A stretch of DNA of 64,000 nt from Arthrobacter horti (lineage in GTDB: Bacteria > Actinomycetota > Actinomycetes > Actinomycetales > Micrococcaceae). The stretch spans positions 212,734-276,733 of the forward strand of contig NZ_JAVALS010000004.1 of NCBI RefSeq assembly GCF_030731045.1, given 5' to 3'. Shown piece after piece: positions 8,726 through 16,987 of this stretch. Position 1 is the stretch's first letter; the number at the start of each line of letters is the position of its first letter. A program made the translations under genes and the position numbers. The notes beneath the pieces were generated by a model. It was not told the DNA's origin, made no database searches, and was given only the letters and a program-made list of their open reading frames with translations.

Positions 8726-9121
8726 ATGAGTGTCACACTTCCCCTGGTCATCTCCATCGTCATGGTGGTGGTGGTTCTGACGATGCTCCGCAACGGACGG
8801 CTGCGCGAGAAGTACGCCATCCTGTGGCTCATCATCGGGACCCTGACGATCATCCTGGGCGTTTTCCCCGGGCTCCTGAGCTGGGCGGCCGGACTGGTCG
8901 GCATCGTCGTCCCGGTCAATCTGCTCTTCGCCCTCTCGATCCTCCTGCTGGTGGGCGTCGGCCTGCACGTTTCCAGAGAGCTGACCATCCTCGAGGACGA
9001 GACCCGCATCCTCGCCGAAGAAGTGGCCATCCTGCGCGCTGCCGTGGATGACCTCAGCCGGGAGGCCCGCACTGGCGGAGTCACCGGATCACCCTCCGTA
9101 ACCCCCGACAATGACGAATGA
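8726..9121 (+). CDS. DUF2304 small membrane protein
   Basis: A 131-residue protein with three hydrophobic helices (about residues 5-20, 33-55 and 60-82) and a charged C-terminal tail. It contains KYAILWLIIGTLTIILGVFP, characteristic of DUF2304 proteins. These are regularly found directly after polyprenyl-phosphate GT2 genes in glycopolymer clusters, as here, and may anchor that soluble enzyme to the membrane or move its lipid product. The role is inferred from this genetic coupling; the family is functionally uncharacterised. Confidence 0.8.
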   Translation: MSVTLPLVISIVMVVVVLTMLRNGRLREKYAILWLIIGTLTIILGVFPGLLSWAAGLVGIVVPVNLLFALSILLLVGVGLHVSRELTILEDETRILAEEVAILRAAVDDLSREARTGGVTGSPSVTPDNDE

Positions 9122-9134
9122 AGAGAGCTCACCA

Positions 9135-10031
9135 GTGACCATTGATGTCATGCTGCCGTACTACGGCGACGTTGCGATGATGAAGGCGGCTGTGGAGTCT
9201 GTCCTTGCACAGGAAGACCGTGACTTCCGCCTGACGATCGTCGACGACGGCTACCCGGATGAGAGCCTGCCCGCCTACTTCAACGGCCTGGTCGAGGGCG
9301 ACGAGCGTGTGCGGTACTACCGCAACGAGACGAACCTCGGCGCTAATGGCAACTACAAGAAGTGCATCGGCCTGGTGGAGCACGACATCGTGGTCATCAT
9401 GGGCGCCGACGACATCATGCTGCCGAATTACCTCGGCACGGTCCGCAAGGCGTTCTCCGACCCGTCCGTGAGCATCGTCCAGCCCGGCGTCGAGGTCATC
9501 GATGAGAACGGCAAGGTCTACGAGCCGCTCGGCGACAAGGTCAAGTCCTACCTGCGTCACAAGCTGGTGGGTGGCAGCAGCGAGGCCGTCGTCGAGGGCG
9601 AGGCCATCGCCGAGAGCCTGATGGTGGGGGACTGGCTGTACTTCCCTTCCGTCGCCTGGCGCGCGGACTCCGTGAAGACCCACGACTTCCGTCCCCAGTA
9701 CAACGTGGTCCAGGACCTCGCGCTCGCCACGGATATCATTCTCTCCGGCGGCCGGATGGCCGTCGTCTCCACGGTCTGCTTCCAGTACCGCCGCCACCGC
9801 GAATCGGACTCCTCCGTCCGCGCCCTCGACGGCCGCCGCTTCGCCGAAGAGCGTGCGTTCTTCGACGAATGCGTCCGCGACTTCAGTGCCAAGGGCTGGA
9901 CCAGCGCGACCCGCTCCGCGAAGTGGCACCTGACCTCTCGCCTGAACGCGGCGTCGCTGACCCCCAAGGTCATCCAGAAGCGCATGTGGCCCGGTCTGCG
10001 GAAGCTGGCCGTGCACGCCGTCCGCCCCTGA
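9135..10031 (+). CDS. GT2 glycosyltransferase
   Basis: About 298 residues of a family 2 GT-A glycosyltransferase. It has IDVMLPYYGDVAMMKAAVES at the N-terminus, TIVDDGYPD as the nucleotide-binding motif, RNETNLGANGNYKKCIGL and the DXD-type IMGADD. GTG 9135 follows a GAAGAGAG site and starts directly at the first strand. ATG 9111 would overlap the DUF2304 gene by 11 bases and is the alternative. The donor and acceptor sugars cannot be read from sequence. It closes the three-gene unit that begins at 7948. Confidence 0.85.
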   Translation: MTIDVMLPYYGDVAMMKAAVESVLAQEDRDFRLTIVDDGYPDESLPAYFNGLVEGDERVRYYRNETNLGANGNYKKCIGLVEHDIVVIMGADDIMLPNYLGTVRKAFSDPSVSIVQPGVEVIDENGKVYEPLGDKVKSYLRHKLVGGSSEAVVEGEAIAESLMVGDWLYFPSVAWRADSVKTHDFRPQYNVVQDLALATDIILSGGRMAVVSTVCFQYRRHRESDSSVRALDGRRFAEERAFFDECVRDFSAKGWTSATRSAKWHLTSRLNAASLTPKVIQKRMWPGLRKLAVHAVRP

Positions 10032-10058
10032 GCCGACGGGGCACATAGGTCCCGGTGC

Positions 10059-10064
10059 TAGGCT
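10059..10064 (+). promoter_or_regulatory. Putative -10 box (TAGGCT)
   Basis: TAGGCT lies in the 135-bp gap before the unrecognised 345-residue gene and matches the TANNNT pattern common in actinobacteria. No convincing -35 is visible. The rest of the gap is GC-rich with a GGAGG ribosome site at 10150-10154. Confidence 0.35.
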
Positions 10065-10166
10065 TGGCTGGCCCGGGGCCGGCCACCTTTTGGTGAGCGG
10101 CCCTGCGCCCACTGACAAGGCATTGCTCATCACCTGCATCGACGCTCCTGGAGGCCCCCGACTCAT

Positions 10167-11204
10167 ATGGATATCCAGAACCACTACTACGGCCACTCGG
10201 CGGTTTTCGCCCGTTACTGTGGGCTGACCAGGCTCCGGCATGTCGCCGGACTGATCCAGCACGGCTGGACCGTGAGCAGCCCGGTCACGGCTCAGTTCGG
10301 GGACTTCGCCAGTTGGGGGCCGCAGAGGCGCAGGCTTTCCTGGACCAGCCGGTCCAGGGCCTGGAGTCCAAGTGAACCTGGAAACTTCTTTGAGGACGGG
10401 ACTCCCATGCTGGATGCCGTCGGGGCCCCGTATCTCTACCTTCTGGAGAGCGCACGAGCGAGTAGTGCCGTGCCGGGGAAGGGTGAGAAGACCCTCGTCC
10501 TGCCCCTGCACGGCACAGCTCTGCTGAAGGTGGACGGCGATCACCGGGCATATGCCCGGCAGGTCCGTGAGAAGGAGGGCCCGGCGGCCGTCTCCTTGCA
10601 CATCGACGATCTCGACAACCGGGAGATCGTCGATGCATGGGCGGAGGAAGGCCATGAGATCGTCAGCGCCGGCGACCGTCGCGACCCTCAGTTCATCGGC
10701 AGGATTCTCTGGATGATGTCCAGTGCGCCGCGTGTGGTGTCCAACCGGCTTTCGACGGCGATCCTCTACGCCAGTGCCACAGGTGCCGACGTGGCACTGT
10801 ACGGACCTGACTTCAAGCTGGGCAGGAACGCTCACGCCGATCCGGGCCGGGTCATGCGGGACCACTGGCCTGAATTCTACGATCCGTCCACCTCGCAGTC
10901 GGTGCTGCGCAAGCTCGCTGACGCTGAGCTGGGCAAGGACGACATGCGCAGCCCCGAGGATCTTAAGCGTCTGCTGGGCTGGGACGGCAGCACCGCAGGT
11001 CCGTTCTTCGAATATTGGCTCAGCGGCCCCGTCACCAAGGCCCAGATGGTCCTGGGGCTCAAGGAGCTTCCCGAGGGGGCCCATGCCACCGAGGCCGGAC
11101 TGTCGCCGTGGCACTGGATCCGGAGCCCGTTCAAGCACCTTCCGTCGGCGTTGCCCAAGCTTCCCCCGTTGGCGGCGGCGGAGCCGATCCGTCCGGGGCG
11201 CTGA
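10167..11204 (+). CDS. Unrecognised protein; candidate nonulosonate transferase
   Basis: A 345-residue soluble protein that I do not recognise as a named family. Features that recall GT-B type surface-sugar transferases are QHGWT at residues 31-35, PLHGTALLKVDGD at 113-125, VSNRLSTAILYASATGADV at 191-209 and YGPDF at 212-216. The serine-asparagine-threonine-rich turn before a hydrophobic helix resembles donor-binding loops of sialyltransferase-like and capsule enzymes. It has no membrane helix or signal peptide. GGAGG lies 12 bases before the ATG. It sits convergently next to the legionaminate genes, which otherwise lack a transferase for CMP-legionaminate. Assignment as that transferase is inference from context plus weak motif resemblance. 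Confidence 0.55.
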   Translation: MDIQNHYYGHSAVFARYCGLTRLRHVAGLIQHGWTVSSPVTAQFGDFASWGPQRRRLSWTSRSRAWSPSEPGNFFEDGTPMLDAVGAPYLYLLESARASSAVPGKGEKTLVLPLHGTALLKVDGDHRAYARQVREKEGPAAVSLHIDDLDNREIVDAWAEEGHEIVSAGDRRDPQFIGRILWMMSSAPRVVSNRLSTAILYASATGADVALYGPDFKLGRNAHADPGRVMRDHWPEFYDPSTSQSVLRKLADAELGKDDMRSPEDLKRLLGWDGSTAGPFFEYWLSGPVTKAQMVLGLKELPEGAHATEAGLSPWHWIRSPFKHLPSALPKLPPLAAAEPIRPGR

Positions 11205-11231
11205 CCGCCCGGACGGATCACCTGCGGGGTA

Positions 11232-12026
11232 CTACCAGGCGCTCCACCCGCCGTCGACGGCGATCGTCTGGCCGGTGACGTACCGGGAGGCGTCCGAGGC
11301 GAGCCAGACGGCGACGCCGCGGAAGTCGTCTTCCGTGGCCATCCGGCCCAGCGGGGTCAGCTTCTCGTAGCGTTCGGTGAAGCTTTCATCCTGCCCGCGG
11401 GCGATGCCGCCCGGGGCGAAGGCGTTGACCCGCACACGCGGGGCGAGCACGGTGGACAGATAACGCGTGAGCTGGACGATGCCGCCCTTCGTGGCGCCGT
11501 ATGCCGCGGGGTTTCCCATCCGGGTCCCCTCGTAGAGACCCATGTTCGGTCCCACCAGACCGTAGATCGATGAGACGTTGATGATGGACCCTCCGGCGCT
11601 TCCGGAGAGCTTCGGCGCGAGCCGGCGGGCCAGTGAGAACGGGACTCGGAGGTTCAGTTCGGAGGCGAGGCTGAACGCGTCGTCACTCTGCTCCTCGAAC
11701 GGCACGGCGTAGCCGGGCACGCCGGAGGTTCCGGTGAACGCCGCGTTGTTGATCAGGATGTCGAGACGCTCACCCACCGCATCGGCCAGAATGGCCGTCC
11801 CATCGGCGTCGAGAAGATTCGACGGGATGCCCCGGGCCGGCACCCCATGACGGGCCGAAAGGTCCTCCGCCACCGCATGACAGGCGTCTGGGCTGATGTC
11901 GGAGATCAGGACTTCACAGCCCTGAGCGGCGAGCGCGTCCGCCAGGACGCTGCCAAGAGGCCCGGCGCCGCCGGTCACGAGGGCCCGGCGGCCCTCCAGG
12001 GAGAAGAGCTGATCCATCTGGCTCAT
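11232..12026 (-). CDS. Short-chain dehydrogenase, PtmA-like
   Basis: A 264-residue classical SDR. The NAD(P)-binding motif is TGGAGPLGS (about residues 18-26), NNAAF follows, and the catalytic residues are the Ser in NVSSIYG and the YGATK pair. C-terminal VDGGWSAW is usual. The start overlaps the stop of the CMP-sugar synthetase gene (ATGA), so it is the last gene of a minus-strand unit. In the Campylobacter legionaminic-acid locus an SDR of this size (PtmA) lies next to the CMP-sugar synthetase and, with PtmF, is placed in the supply of glucosamine phosphate for the GDP route. The specific reaction here is inferred from that arrangement. Confidence 0.8.
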   Translation of the reverse strand: MSQMDQLFSLEGRRALVTGGAGPLGSVLADALAAQGCEVLISDISPDACHAVAEDLSARHGVPARGIPSNLLDADGTAILADAVGERLDILINNAAFTGTSGVPGYAVPFEEQSDDAFSLASELNLRVPFSLARRLAPKLSGSAGGSIINVSSIYGLVGPNMGLYEGTRMGNPAAYGATKGGIVQLTRYLSTVLAPRVRVNAFAPGGIARGQDESFTERYEKLTPLGRMATEDDFRGVAVWLASDASRYVTGQTIAVDGGWSAW

Positions 12027-12805
12027 GCGAGGCCTCCTGCGGCCGGGGTTCCGGTGGAATGGCCGGGAAGCGGAGCGAGCCCGGCGCTGACCACTGCCTC
12101 CACGAGGCGGAATTCGTGTTCGTCATCGATGCTGAATGCGCTGGTCTCCGGCACTTCGACGAAGCCATGGCGGCCCTCGTCGAACCAGCTGTTCTCCAGG
12201 CGCCGGACGAAGGCGGCCGTCCAGACGTAGAAGCTTCCATTGATCCTCAGGAAACGCGGGACGTCCTGCCTCCGCACCACTCCGGTCCCCTCGCTCGAGT
12301 AGCGTTCCAGGACCGCGGAGTCGTCCCCGGAAGGCCGGACCCCGACCCAGGTGGGGTTGAAGAACGGCTCGGACACGGCGATCACGCCGTCCAGCCCGTC
12401 GGAGTCCCGGAGTTGCTCGATGGCCGCTCGCACGTCCTCGGCGTTCCGGGTGGGGCTCGTGGGATCGAGCAGCAGGACCATGTCGTAGCGGGTCCCGTCG
12501 ATCTCCTCCATGGTGGTGAGGGCGTGCCGCAGGACGACACTCATCGGAGCCGTGTCGTCCGCCAGTTCCGCCGGCCGCTGGAAGGGGACGTCCGCACCGG
12601 CGGCGCGGGCCGCATCGGCGATGGCGGGATCGTCCGTTGAGACGATGCACCGCACATCGGGTCCCAGTTCCCGGGCCAGGGCCACCGAGTGGGCAAGAAG
12701 CGGCTTGCCCAGCAGCGGGCGGATGTTCTTGCCCGGAAGCCCCTTGGACCCTCCTCGCGCGGGAATGACCGCGAGCACGCTCGGCCGGTGGAGGGTCTCA
12801 TTCAT
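12023..12805 (-). CDS. legF: CMP-legionaminic/neuraminic acid synthetase (LegF/NeuA family)
   Basis: About 260 residues with the CTP-binding motif IPARGGSKGLPGKNIRPLLG near the N-terminus, the LLDPTSPTRNAEDV motif, and INGSFYVWTAAF in the second half, as in acylneuraminate cytidylyltransferases. The enzyme joins a nonulosonic acid to CMP, making the donor for glycosyltransferases. ATG 12805 is preferred to ATG 12814 because an AAGGA site lies eight bases before it. It is preceded by the oxidoreductase gene and overlaps the SDR gene by four bases. The neighbouring LegB and LegC genes make legionaminic acid more likely than sialic acid as substrate. Confidence 0.88.
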   Translation of the reverse strand: MNETLHRPSVLAVIPARGGSKGLPGKNIRPLLGKPLLAHSVALARELGPDVRCIVSTDDPAIADAARAAGADVPFQRPAELADDTAPMSVVLRHALTTMEEIDGTRYDMVLLLDPTSPTRNAEDVRAAIEQLRDSDGLDGVIAVSEPFFNPTWVGVRPSGDDSAVLERYSSEGTGVVRRQDVPRFLRINGSFYVWTAAFVRRLENSWFDEGRHGFVEVPETSAFSIDDEHEFRLVEAVVSAGLAPLPGHSTGTPAAGGLA

Positions 12806-12856
12806 GGGGTGCATCCTTGTGACGGTTTCACATTGCCGCGGGCCTGGCCCGACGGA

Positions 12857-13942
12857 TCACCACACTACCGGTTCGGTCCCGCCGGAGGCCGCAGCAGTGC
12901 GTGCAGCATCACAGACGGCGACGGCGGTGATCCCGTCAGCGAGGGACGCCGGGCGGAACCGGCTCATCGAGTCGCCGGCGTCCAGCCCCGTGTGCTGCAG
13001 CACGGCCAGTGTCTGCCGTGCCAGGGCCGTGTCGACGTCGGCGTCCGCCGGGAAGACCTTCTCCTCCCGGGCGACTGTTCCGTCCTCCGGCCGTGGCCAT
13101 TCGAGGACCACCCGGTTGGACACGACGTCCCAGCTCAGTGCACCTTCGGTGGTGGCGATGCGGATGCCGCGGGTCTTGACGGGGGAGACGTAGTCGAGGC
13201 GGAGCTGAACCGCGGCGGTGCCGTCCCATTGCAGATCCGCGGACTCCTCCGCTTCGATCCCCAGGACCCCCGACCCGATACATGCACGGAGCGAGGATGG
13301 CGCCCCGAACAGGAGACACGGGTAGTCGATGTCGTGCACCAGGTCCCTGAGCACTCCGCCGTCCTCATGCCGGGCCGAATAGCTCTCCCGGAAGTCGCGG
13401 TTCGGACGCCAGGACGGAAGCCAGGACTGGGACGTCACCTGAGCGCTCGTGACGCGGCCGAGACGGGGGAGCAGCTCATCGATCACCGCGAATCCCTGAT
13501 GGAACCTCAGTGGCGCGCTCACGTACACGGTGTGCGCCCCGGGGTGGGCGCGGAGAACGGCGGAGTCCTCCACGGCCGGAGCCACGGGTTTCTCCAGGAG
13601 GATCGCGCCGGGAGCCTGTGCGAGAGCCTCCAGGGTGTCGGCGGCATGCCGGCGTGTGTCCGTCGCGATGATCACCAGGTCCAGGGGCCCGTCCGGATAG
13701 CCCTCCACCACGGTCGCCGCCGGGGGGAGGTCCGGCCGGTCTTCGAGCCTCAGCCCGGCTCGCACCGGCCAGACGTACAGCCGTTCCACACCCAAGGCAC
13801 CGAGAACACGCGCGTGCCGTGCGCCGATCGAACCAGTCCCCCTGACCAGTACGCGGAGTCCTCGTTCTCCGATGGGGGCCAGGGCCGGCTGCGGCACGGC
13901 TCCCGCAGCGGAAGAACGCCCCAAGTATGATGTGAAGGTCAT
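12857..13942 (-). CDS. Gfo/Idh/MocA-family oxidoreductase, PtmF-like
   Basis: A 361-residue NAD(P)-dependent oxidoreductase. The Rossmann motif is VRGTGSIGARHARVLGALG at about residues 33-51, and the conserved LLEKPVA (EKP motif) ends the nucleotide-binding domain. A C-terminal alpha/beta domain follows. It heads the minus-strand unit with the CMP-sugar synthetase and the SDR. A protein of this class (PtmF) is part of the Campylobacter legionaminate locus and is assigned to the early supply of amino sugar. A TAGATT -10 box ends seven bases before ATG 13942, so the message is predicted to be leaderless. Substrate is inferred from context only. Confidence 0.78.
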   Translation of the reverse strand: MTFTSYLGRSSAAGAVPQPALAPIGERGLRVLVRGTGSIGARHARVLGALGVERLYVWPVRAGLRLEDRPDLPPAATVVEGYPDGPLDLVIIATDTRRHAADTLEALAQAPGAILLEKPVAPAVEDSAVLRAHPGAHTVYVSAPLRFHQGFAVIDELLPRLGRVTSAQVTSQSWLPSWRPNRDFRESYSARHEDGGVLRDLVHDIDYPCLLFGAPSSLRACIGSGVLGIEAEESADLQWDGTAAVQLRLDYVSPVKTRGIRIATTEGALSWDVVSNRVVLEWPRPEDGTVAREEKVFPADADVDTALARQTLAVLQHTGLDAGDSMSRFRPASLADGITAVAVCDAARTAAASGGTEPVVW

Positions 13943-13948
13943 CTGGCC

Positions 13949-13954
13949 AATCTA
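13949..13954 (-). promoter_or_regulatory. -10 box (TAGATT) giving a leaderless transcript
   Basis: On the minus strand TAGATT ends seven bases before the A of ATG 13942, exactly where transcription would begin. The minus-strand legionaminate unit is therefore probably leaderless. No strong -35 is seen. Confidence 0.5.
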
Positions 13955-14064
13955 CGTTCTGAGGTGCTGCGGCGTTACATGGACATGCGGGATCGGATCC
14001 ATGAAGCAGAAGGCCACATCCGCCGGACCGGCGTGACGGGGCCACGCACCATCGGAGGTGACGC

Positions 14065-14766
14065 ATGACCGAATGGCTCATCCTCGGCGCTTCCGGCCAC
14101 GCCCGGAGCCTGGCCTCCATCATCCGCGGCAGGGGTGAGCGGATCGCCGCCGTCTGCGACCAGGGCCTCACGCCCGGGCACAGCCAGGAGACGCAGGACG
14201 ATCCGTCGCTGGAGGTCTTCCGGAATGCGGACGGGACGCTCCCTGAACTCTTCGACGACGATGACGACGCGTTCGGCTTCGCCCGACGCGCCTCCTGCTC
14301 GGTCACCATCGGAGTCGGCGCCAACGCGATCCGCGCACGGATCGCGGCGCGGCTGCTCGCCGACGCGAGTCTGGTGCGGCTGTCCGAGCCCCTCCTGGCC
14401 GCCAGCGCGACCGTGGACGCCACCGCCGTCGTCGGGCGCTTCAGTCAAGTGGCCGAGCATGCGCACGTCGGTCCGCTGGCCCGCCTCGGAGACGCCGTGA
14501 TCGTCAACACCGGTGCCATCGTGGAGCATGACTGCGTCGTGGGCGCCGGAAGCCACCTGGCGCCGGGGGCCGTGCTCCTCGGAGCCGCCTCGACCGGCCG
14601 GGGGGTCTTCATCGGCTCCGGGGCGAGGCTGCTTCCAGGGGTTGAGGCAGGCGATGACGCGATCCTCGGTGCCGGGGCCGTCGCGGTCCGTTCAATACCC
14701 GGTATGGCAACATATGTGGGAATCCCAGCCAGGCTACTGAGCCCGACGAAAGGCCACACACCGTGA
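14065..14766 (+). CDS. NeuD/LegH-type sugar acetyltransferase
   Basis: A 233-residue two-domain protein. The N-terminal PglD-like domain begins WLILGASGHARSLASII. The C-terminal half is a left-handed parallel beta-helix of hexapeptide repeats, for example the run from ASATVDATAVVG to GAGAVAVRSIPG, and the catalytic His probably lies in NTGAIVEHDC. Such enzymes transfer acetyl from acetyl-CoA to an amino group of a nucleotide sugar (LegH/PglD) or to a hydroxyl of sialic acid (NeuD). With an aminotransferase of the LegC type in the locus, N-acetylation of the 4-amino group is the likelier job. GGAGG precedes the ATG. Its stop overlaps the GTG of the synthase gene. Confidence 0.8.
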   Translation: MTEWLILGASGHARSLASIIRGRGERIAAVCDQGLTPGHSQETQDDPSLEVFRNADGTLPELFDDDDDAFGFARRASCSVTIGVGANAIRARIAARLLADASLVRLSEPLLAASATVDATAVVGRFSQVAEHAHVGPLARLGDAVIVNTGAIVEHDCVVGAGSHLAPGAVLLGAASTGRGVFIGSGARLLPGVEAGDDAILGAGAVAVRSIPGMATYVGIPARLLSPTKGHTP

Positions 14767-15821
14767 CGCACGCCGATGACCGTTCCTTCGTTCGCTTCGG
14801 GAGTCACCGGATCGGCCCGGGGGAGGAGATCTTCATCATCGCGGAGGCGGGGGTCAACCATGACGGCGATGTGTCGGTGGCTCATGAGCTGGTGGACCTC
14901 GCCGCTGACACCGGCGCAAATGCCGTGAAGTTCCAGACGTTCAAGCCTGAGGCGCTGGTCACGAACACCGCCGGCACCACCCCGTATCAGCAGAAGGCCG
15001 GATTCGCCGAGTCCCAGTCCGAGATGCTCGCGCGGCTCACGCTGCCGGACACCGCCTGGTCGGAGCTGCGCGACCACTGTGAGGAACGGGGCATCACCTT
15101 CCTTTCGACCCCGTTCGACTTCGACAGCGCACGGATGCTGGCGGACCTGGGGGTTCCCGGTCTGAAGATCGGCTCCGGTGAGCTGACGAACACCCCCTAT
15201 CTCTCCGCCATCGCCGAGTTCGGCATCCCGATGATCGTCTCGACCGGCATGGGGACCCGCGAGGAGATCGCGGCGGCCCTGGAAGCCACCGCCAAGGCCC
15301 CGGCGACCGTGCTCCTCCACTGTGTCTCGGCCTACCCGGCACCGCTCGAGGACGCCAATCTGCGGGCGATCCCCGCACTCCGCGACGAGTTCGGCGTCGA
15401 GGTCGGCTGGTCCGACCACACTCCGGGCGCCGTCACGGCGATCGCGGCGACAGCACTTGGATCCACGCTGCTGGAGAAGCATGTCACCACGGACAAGAGG
15501 CGCAACGGACCCGACCATGCCGCGTCCCTCGAACGTGAGGAGTTCGCGGAGTATGTCCGCTCCGTGCGTGAAGCCCGCGCGGCTCTCGGCGACGGGCGCA
15601 AGCGCCGGATGCCGAGCGAAGAGGCGAACGCGTCCCTCGTGCGCCGCTCCTACCATGTGTCCAGGGACTTGCCCGCCGGCACGGTGATCACCGCCGCCGA
15701 CGTCGCGATCCTCCGCCCGGAAGGTGGCCTGGCGCCCTCCGCCACGGTGGTGGGCCGGACCACCGCACGAGCCCTCTCCGCAGGGCTGCCCGTCCTTACG
15801 GAAGACCTCCTCCAGGCATGA
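14763..15821 (+). CDS. legI: N,N'-diacetyllegionaminate/N-acetylneuraminate synthase (LegI/NeuB)
   Basis: A 352-residue PEP-dependent nonulosonate synthase. The N-terminal TIM barrel has IIAEAGVNHDGD, NAVKFQTFKPE, FLSTPFD, KIGSGELTN, STGMGT and GWSDHTPG. The C-terminal SAF/antifreeze-like domain (about residues 290-352) begins RRSYHVSRDLPAGTVI. The enzyme condenses PEP with a 6-carbon N-acyl amino sugar to give the 9-carbon acid. GTG 14763 overlaps the previous stop (GTGA), and the next gene overlaps by ATGA, so translation is coupled along the operon. Substrate choice (legionaminic over neuraminic) is inferred from LegB, LegC and PtmE nearby. Confidence 0.92.
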   Translation: MTHADDRSFVRFGSHRIGPGEEIFIIAEAGVNHDGDVSVAHELVDLAADTGANAVKFQTFKPEALVTNTAGTTPYQQKAGFAESQSEMLARLTLPDTAWSELRDHCEERGITFLSTPFDFDSARMLADLGVPGLKIGSGELTNTPYLSAIAEFGIPMIVSTGMGTREEIAAALEATAKAPATVLLHCVSAYPAPLEDANLRAIPALRDEFGVEVGWSDHTPGAVTAIAATALGSTLLEKHVTTDKRRNGPDHAASLEREEFAEYVRSVREARAALGDGRKRRMPSEEANASLVRRSYHVSRDLPAGTVITAADVAILRPEGGLAPSATVVGRTTARALSAGLPVLTEDLLQA

Positions 15822-16987
15822 GGGTCCTCGCTTTTGTCGGCACCCGCGCCGATCTGTTCCCCCTCGGCCCGGTGCTCGTGGCACTGTCCCGTGACCCCGC
15901 CGTCGAACTCCATGTGGCCACGGCGATCGGATTCGCCCCGGGCAGTGCGCCGCTCCGACTGCTGGAGGCTGGCCTCGAGGACGGAGGCTTCGTCCATCAC
16001 GATCTCGGACTCCACCTGGAGGAGCTGAATCCGGGGACCCAGACCTGTGCGGGGGCCGAGCTCTCCGCCGCCGTGGCAGGACTGGCCGGGTCCTTGCTCC
16101 CGGACGCCGTCGTGGTCCTGGGGGACCGCTGGGAACTCTTGTACGTCCTTCCCCCGTTCATCCTCCGGGGGATCAGACTGATCCATCTGCACGGCGGCGA
16201 GGTCACCGAGGGCGCGCTCGACGAGCGGGTGCGCCATGCGGTCACGAAGCTGGCCGATCAGCACTGTGTGAGCACCGTGCAGGCGGCCCGCCGGGTCGCG
16301 CAGCTCGGCGAGTCGGCCGACCGGATCCACCGCACGGGTGCACCGGGGCTTGACCGGTTCGCTGATCCGGTCCCGCTGAGCCCGGAGGAGTTCGAGGGGG
16401 AGTTCGGCGCTCCGCTGACGCGTCCGCTGATCCTCGCCACCTACCATCCGCCGACCGCCGAGATGCCCACCGGTGTGGGGGCCCTGGCGGCCCAGGTCTT
16501 CGAGGAGAGCGTGCGGGCGGCGGGCACCGTCATCCTCACCTATCCGGGGTTCGACGCCGGCCGGGAGGAGATCATCGCGCTCCTGCGCGAGCTGGACGCG
16601 CGTGAGCTCCGGGGGGTGATCGTCCGGGAGAGCCTGGGCCCCCTCTATCCGCGGGTCATGGCGACGGTCGACGCCGTGGTGGGCAATTCGTCGTCGGGGA
16701 TTCTGGAAGCCGCGAGCTTCGGAGTGCCCGTGGTCGACGTCGGCGACCGCCAGCGCGGGCGCGAGCATGGAGCCAACGTGGTGCATGCGCCTGACGAGCG
16801 CACAGACATCCGCGCTAGCATTGAAAAGGTCCTGACCCCGGAATTCCGTGAGATGAGCCGCGGCGTGACCAATCCGTACGGGAACTCCCACGCCGCCGGT
16901 CTCATTGAGAAGGTCATTCTCGAGAGCCCGGCGACCGGCCTGAGCAAGGCCTTTGTCGACAGATCCATTGGAGATTCGCAAGCATGA
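15818..16987 (+). CDS. legG: Hydrolysing NDP-sugar 2-epimerase (LegG/NeuC)
   Basis: A 389-residue GT-B-fold epimerase of the NeuC/LegG/WecB family. Motifs are FVGTRADLFPLGPV at the N-terminus, VVLGDRWELL (about residues 103-112), LHGGEVTEGALDE and VGNSSSGILEAASFGVPVV in the C-terminal nucleotide-binding domain. The hydrolysing form releases the NDP and yields the free manno-configured sugar used by the synthase encoded just upstream. With a GDP-route locus the expected substrate is a GDP-linked 2,4-diacetamido-trideoxyglucose. The ATG overlaps the previous stop, and the next gene starts within this stop codon. Confidence 0.9.
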   Translation: MRVLAFVGTRADLFPLGPVLVALSRDPAVELHVATAIGFAPGSAPLRLLEAGLEDGGFVHHDLGLHLEELNPGTQTCAGAELSAAVAGLAGSLLPDAVVVLGDRWELLYVLPPFILRGIRLIHLHGGEVTEGALDERVRHAVTKLADQHCVSTVQAARRVAQLGESADRIHRTGAPGLDRFADPVPLSPEEFEGEFGAPLTRPLILATYHPPTAEMPTGVGALAAQVFEESVRAAGTVILTYPGFDAGREEIIALLRELDARELRGVIVRESLGPLYPRVMATVDAVVGNSSSGILEAASFGVPVVDVGDRQRGREHGANVVHAPDERTDIRASIEKVLTPEFREMSRGVTNPYGNSHAAGLIEKVILESPATGLSKAFVDRSIGDSQA

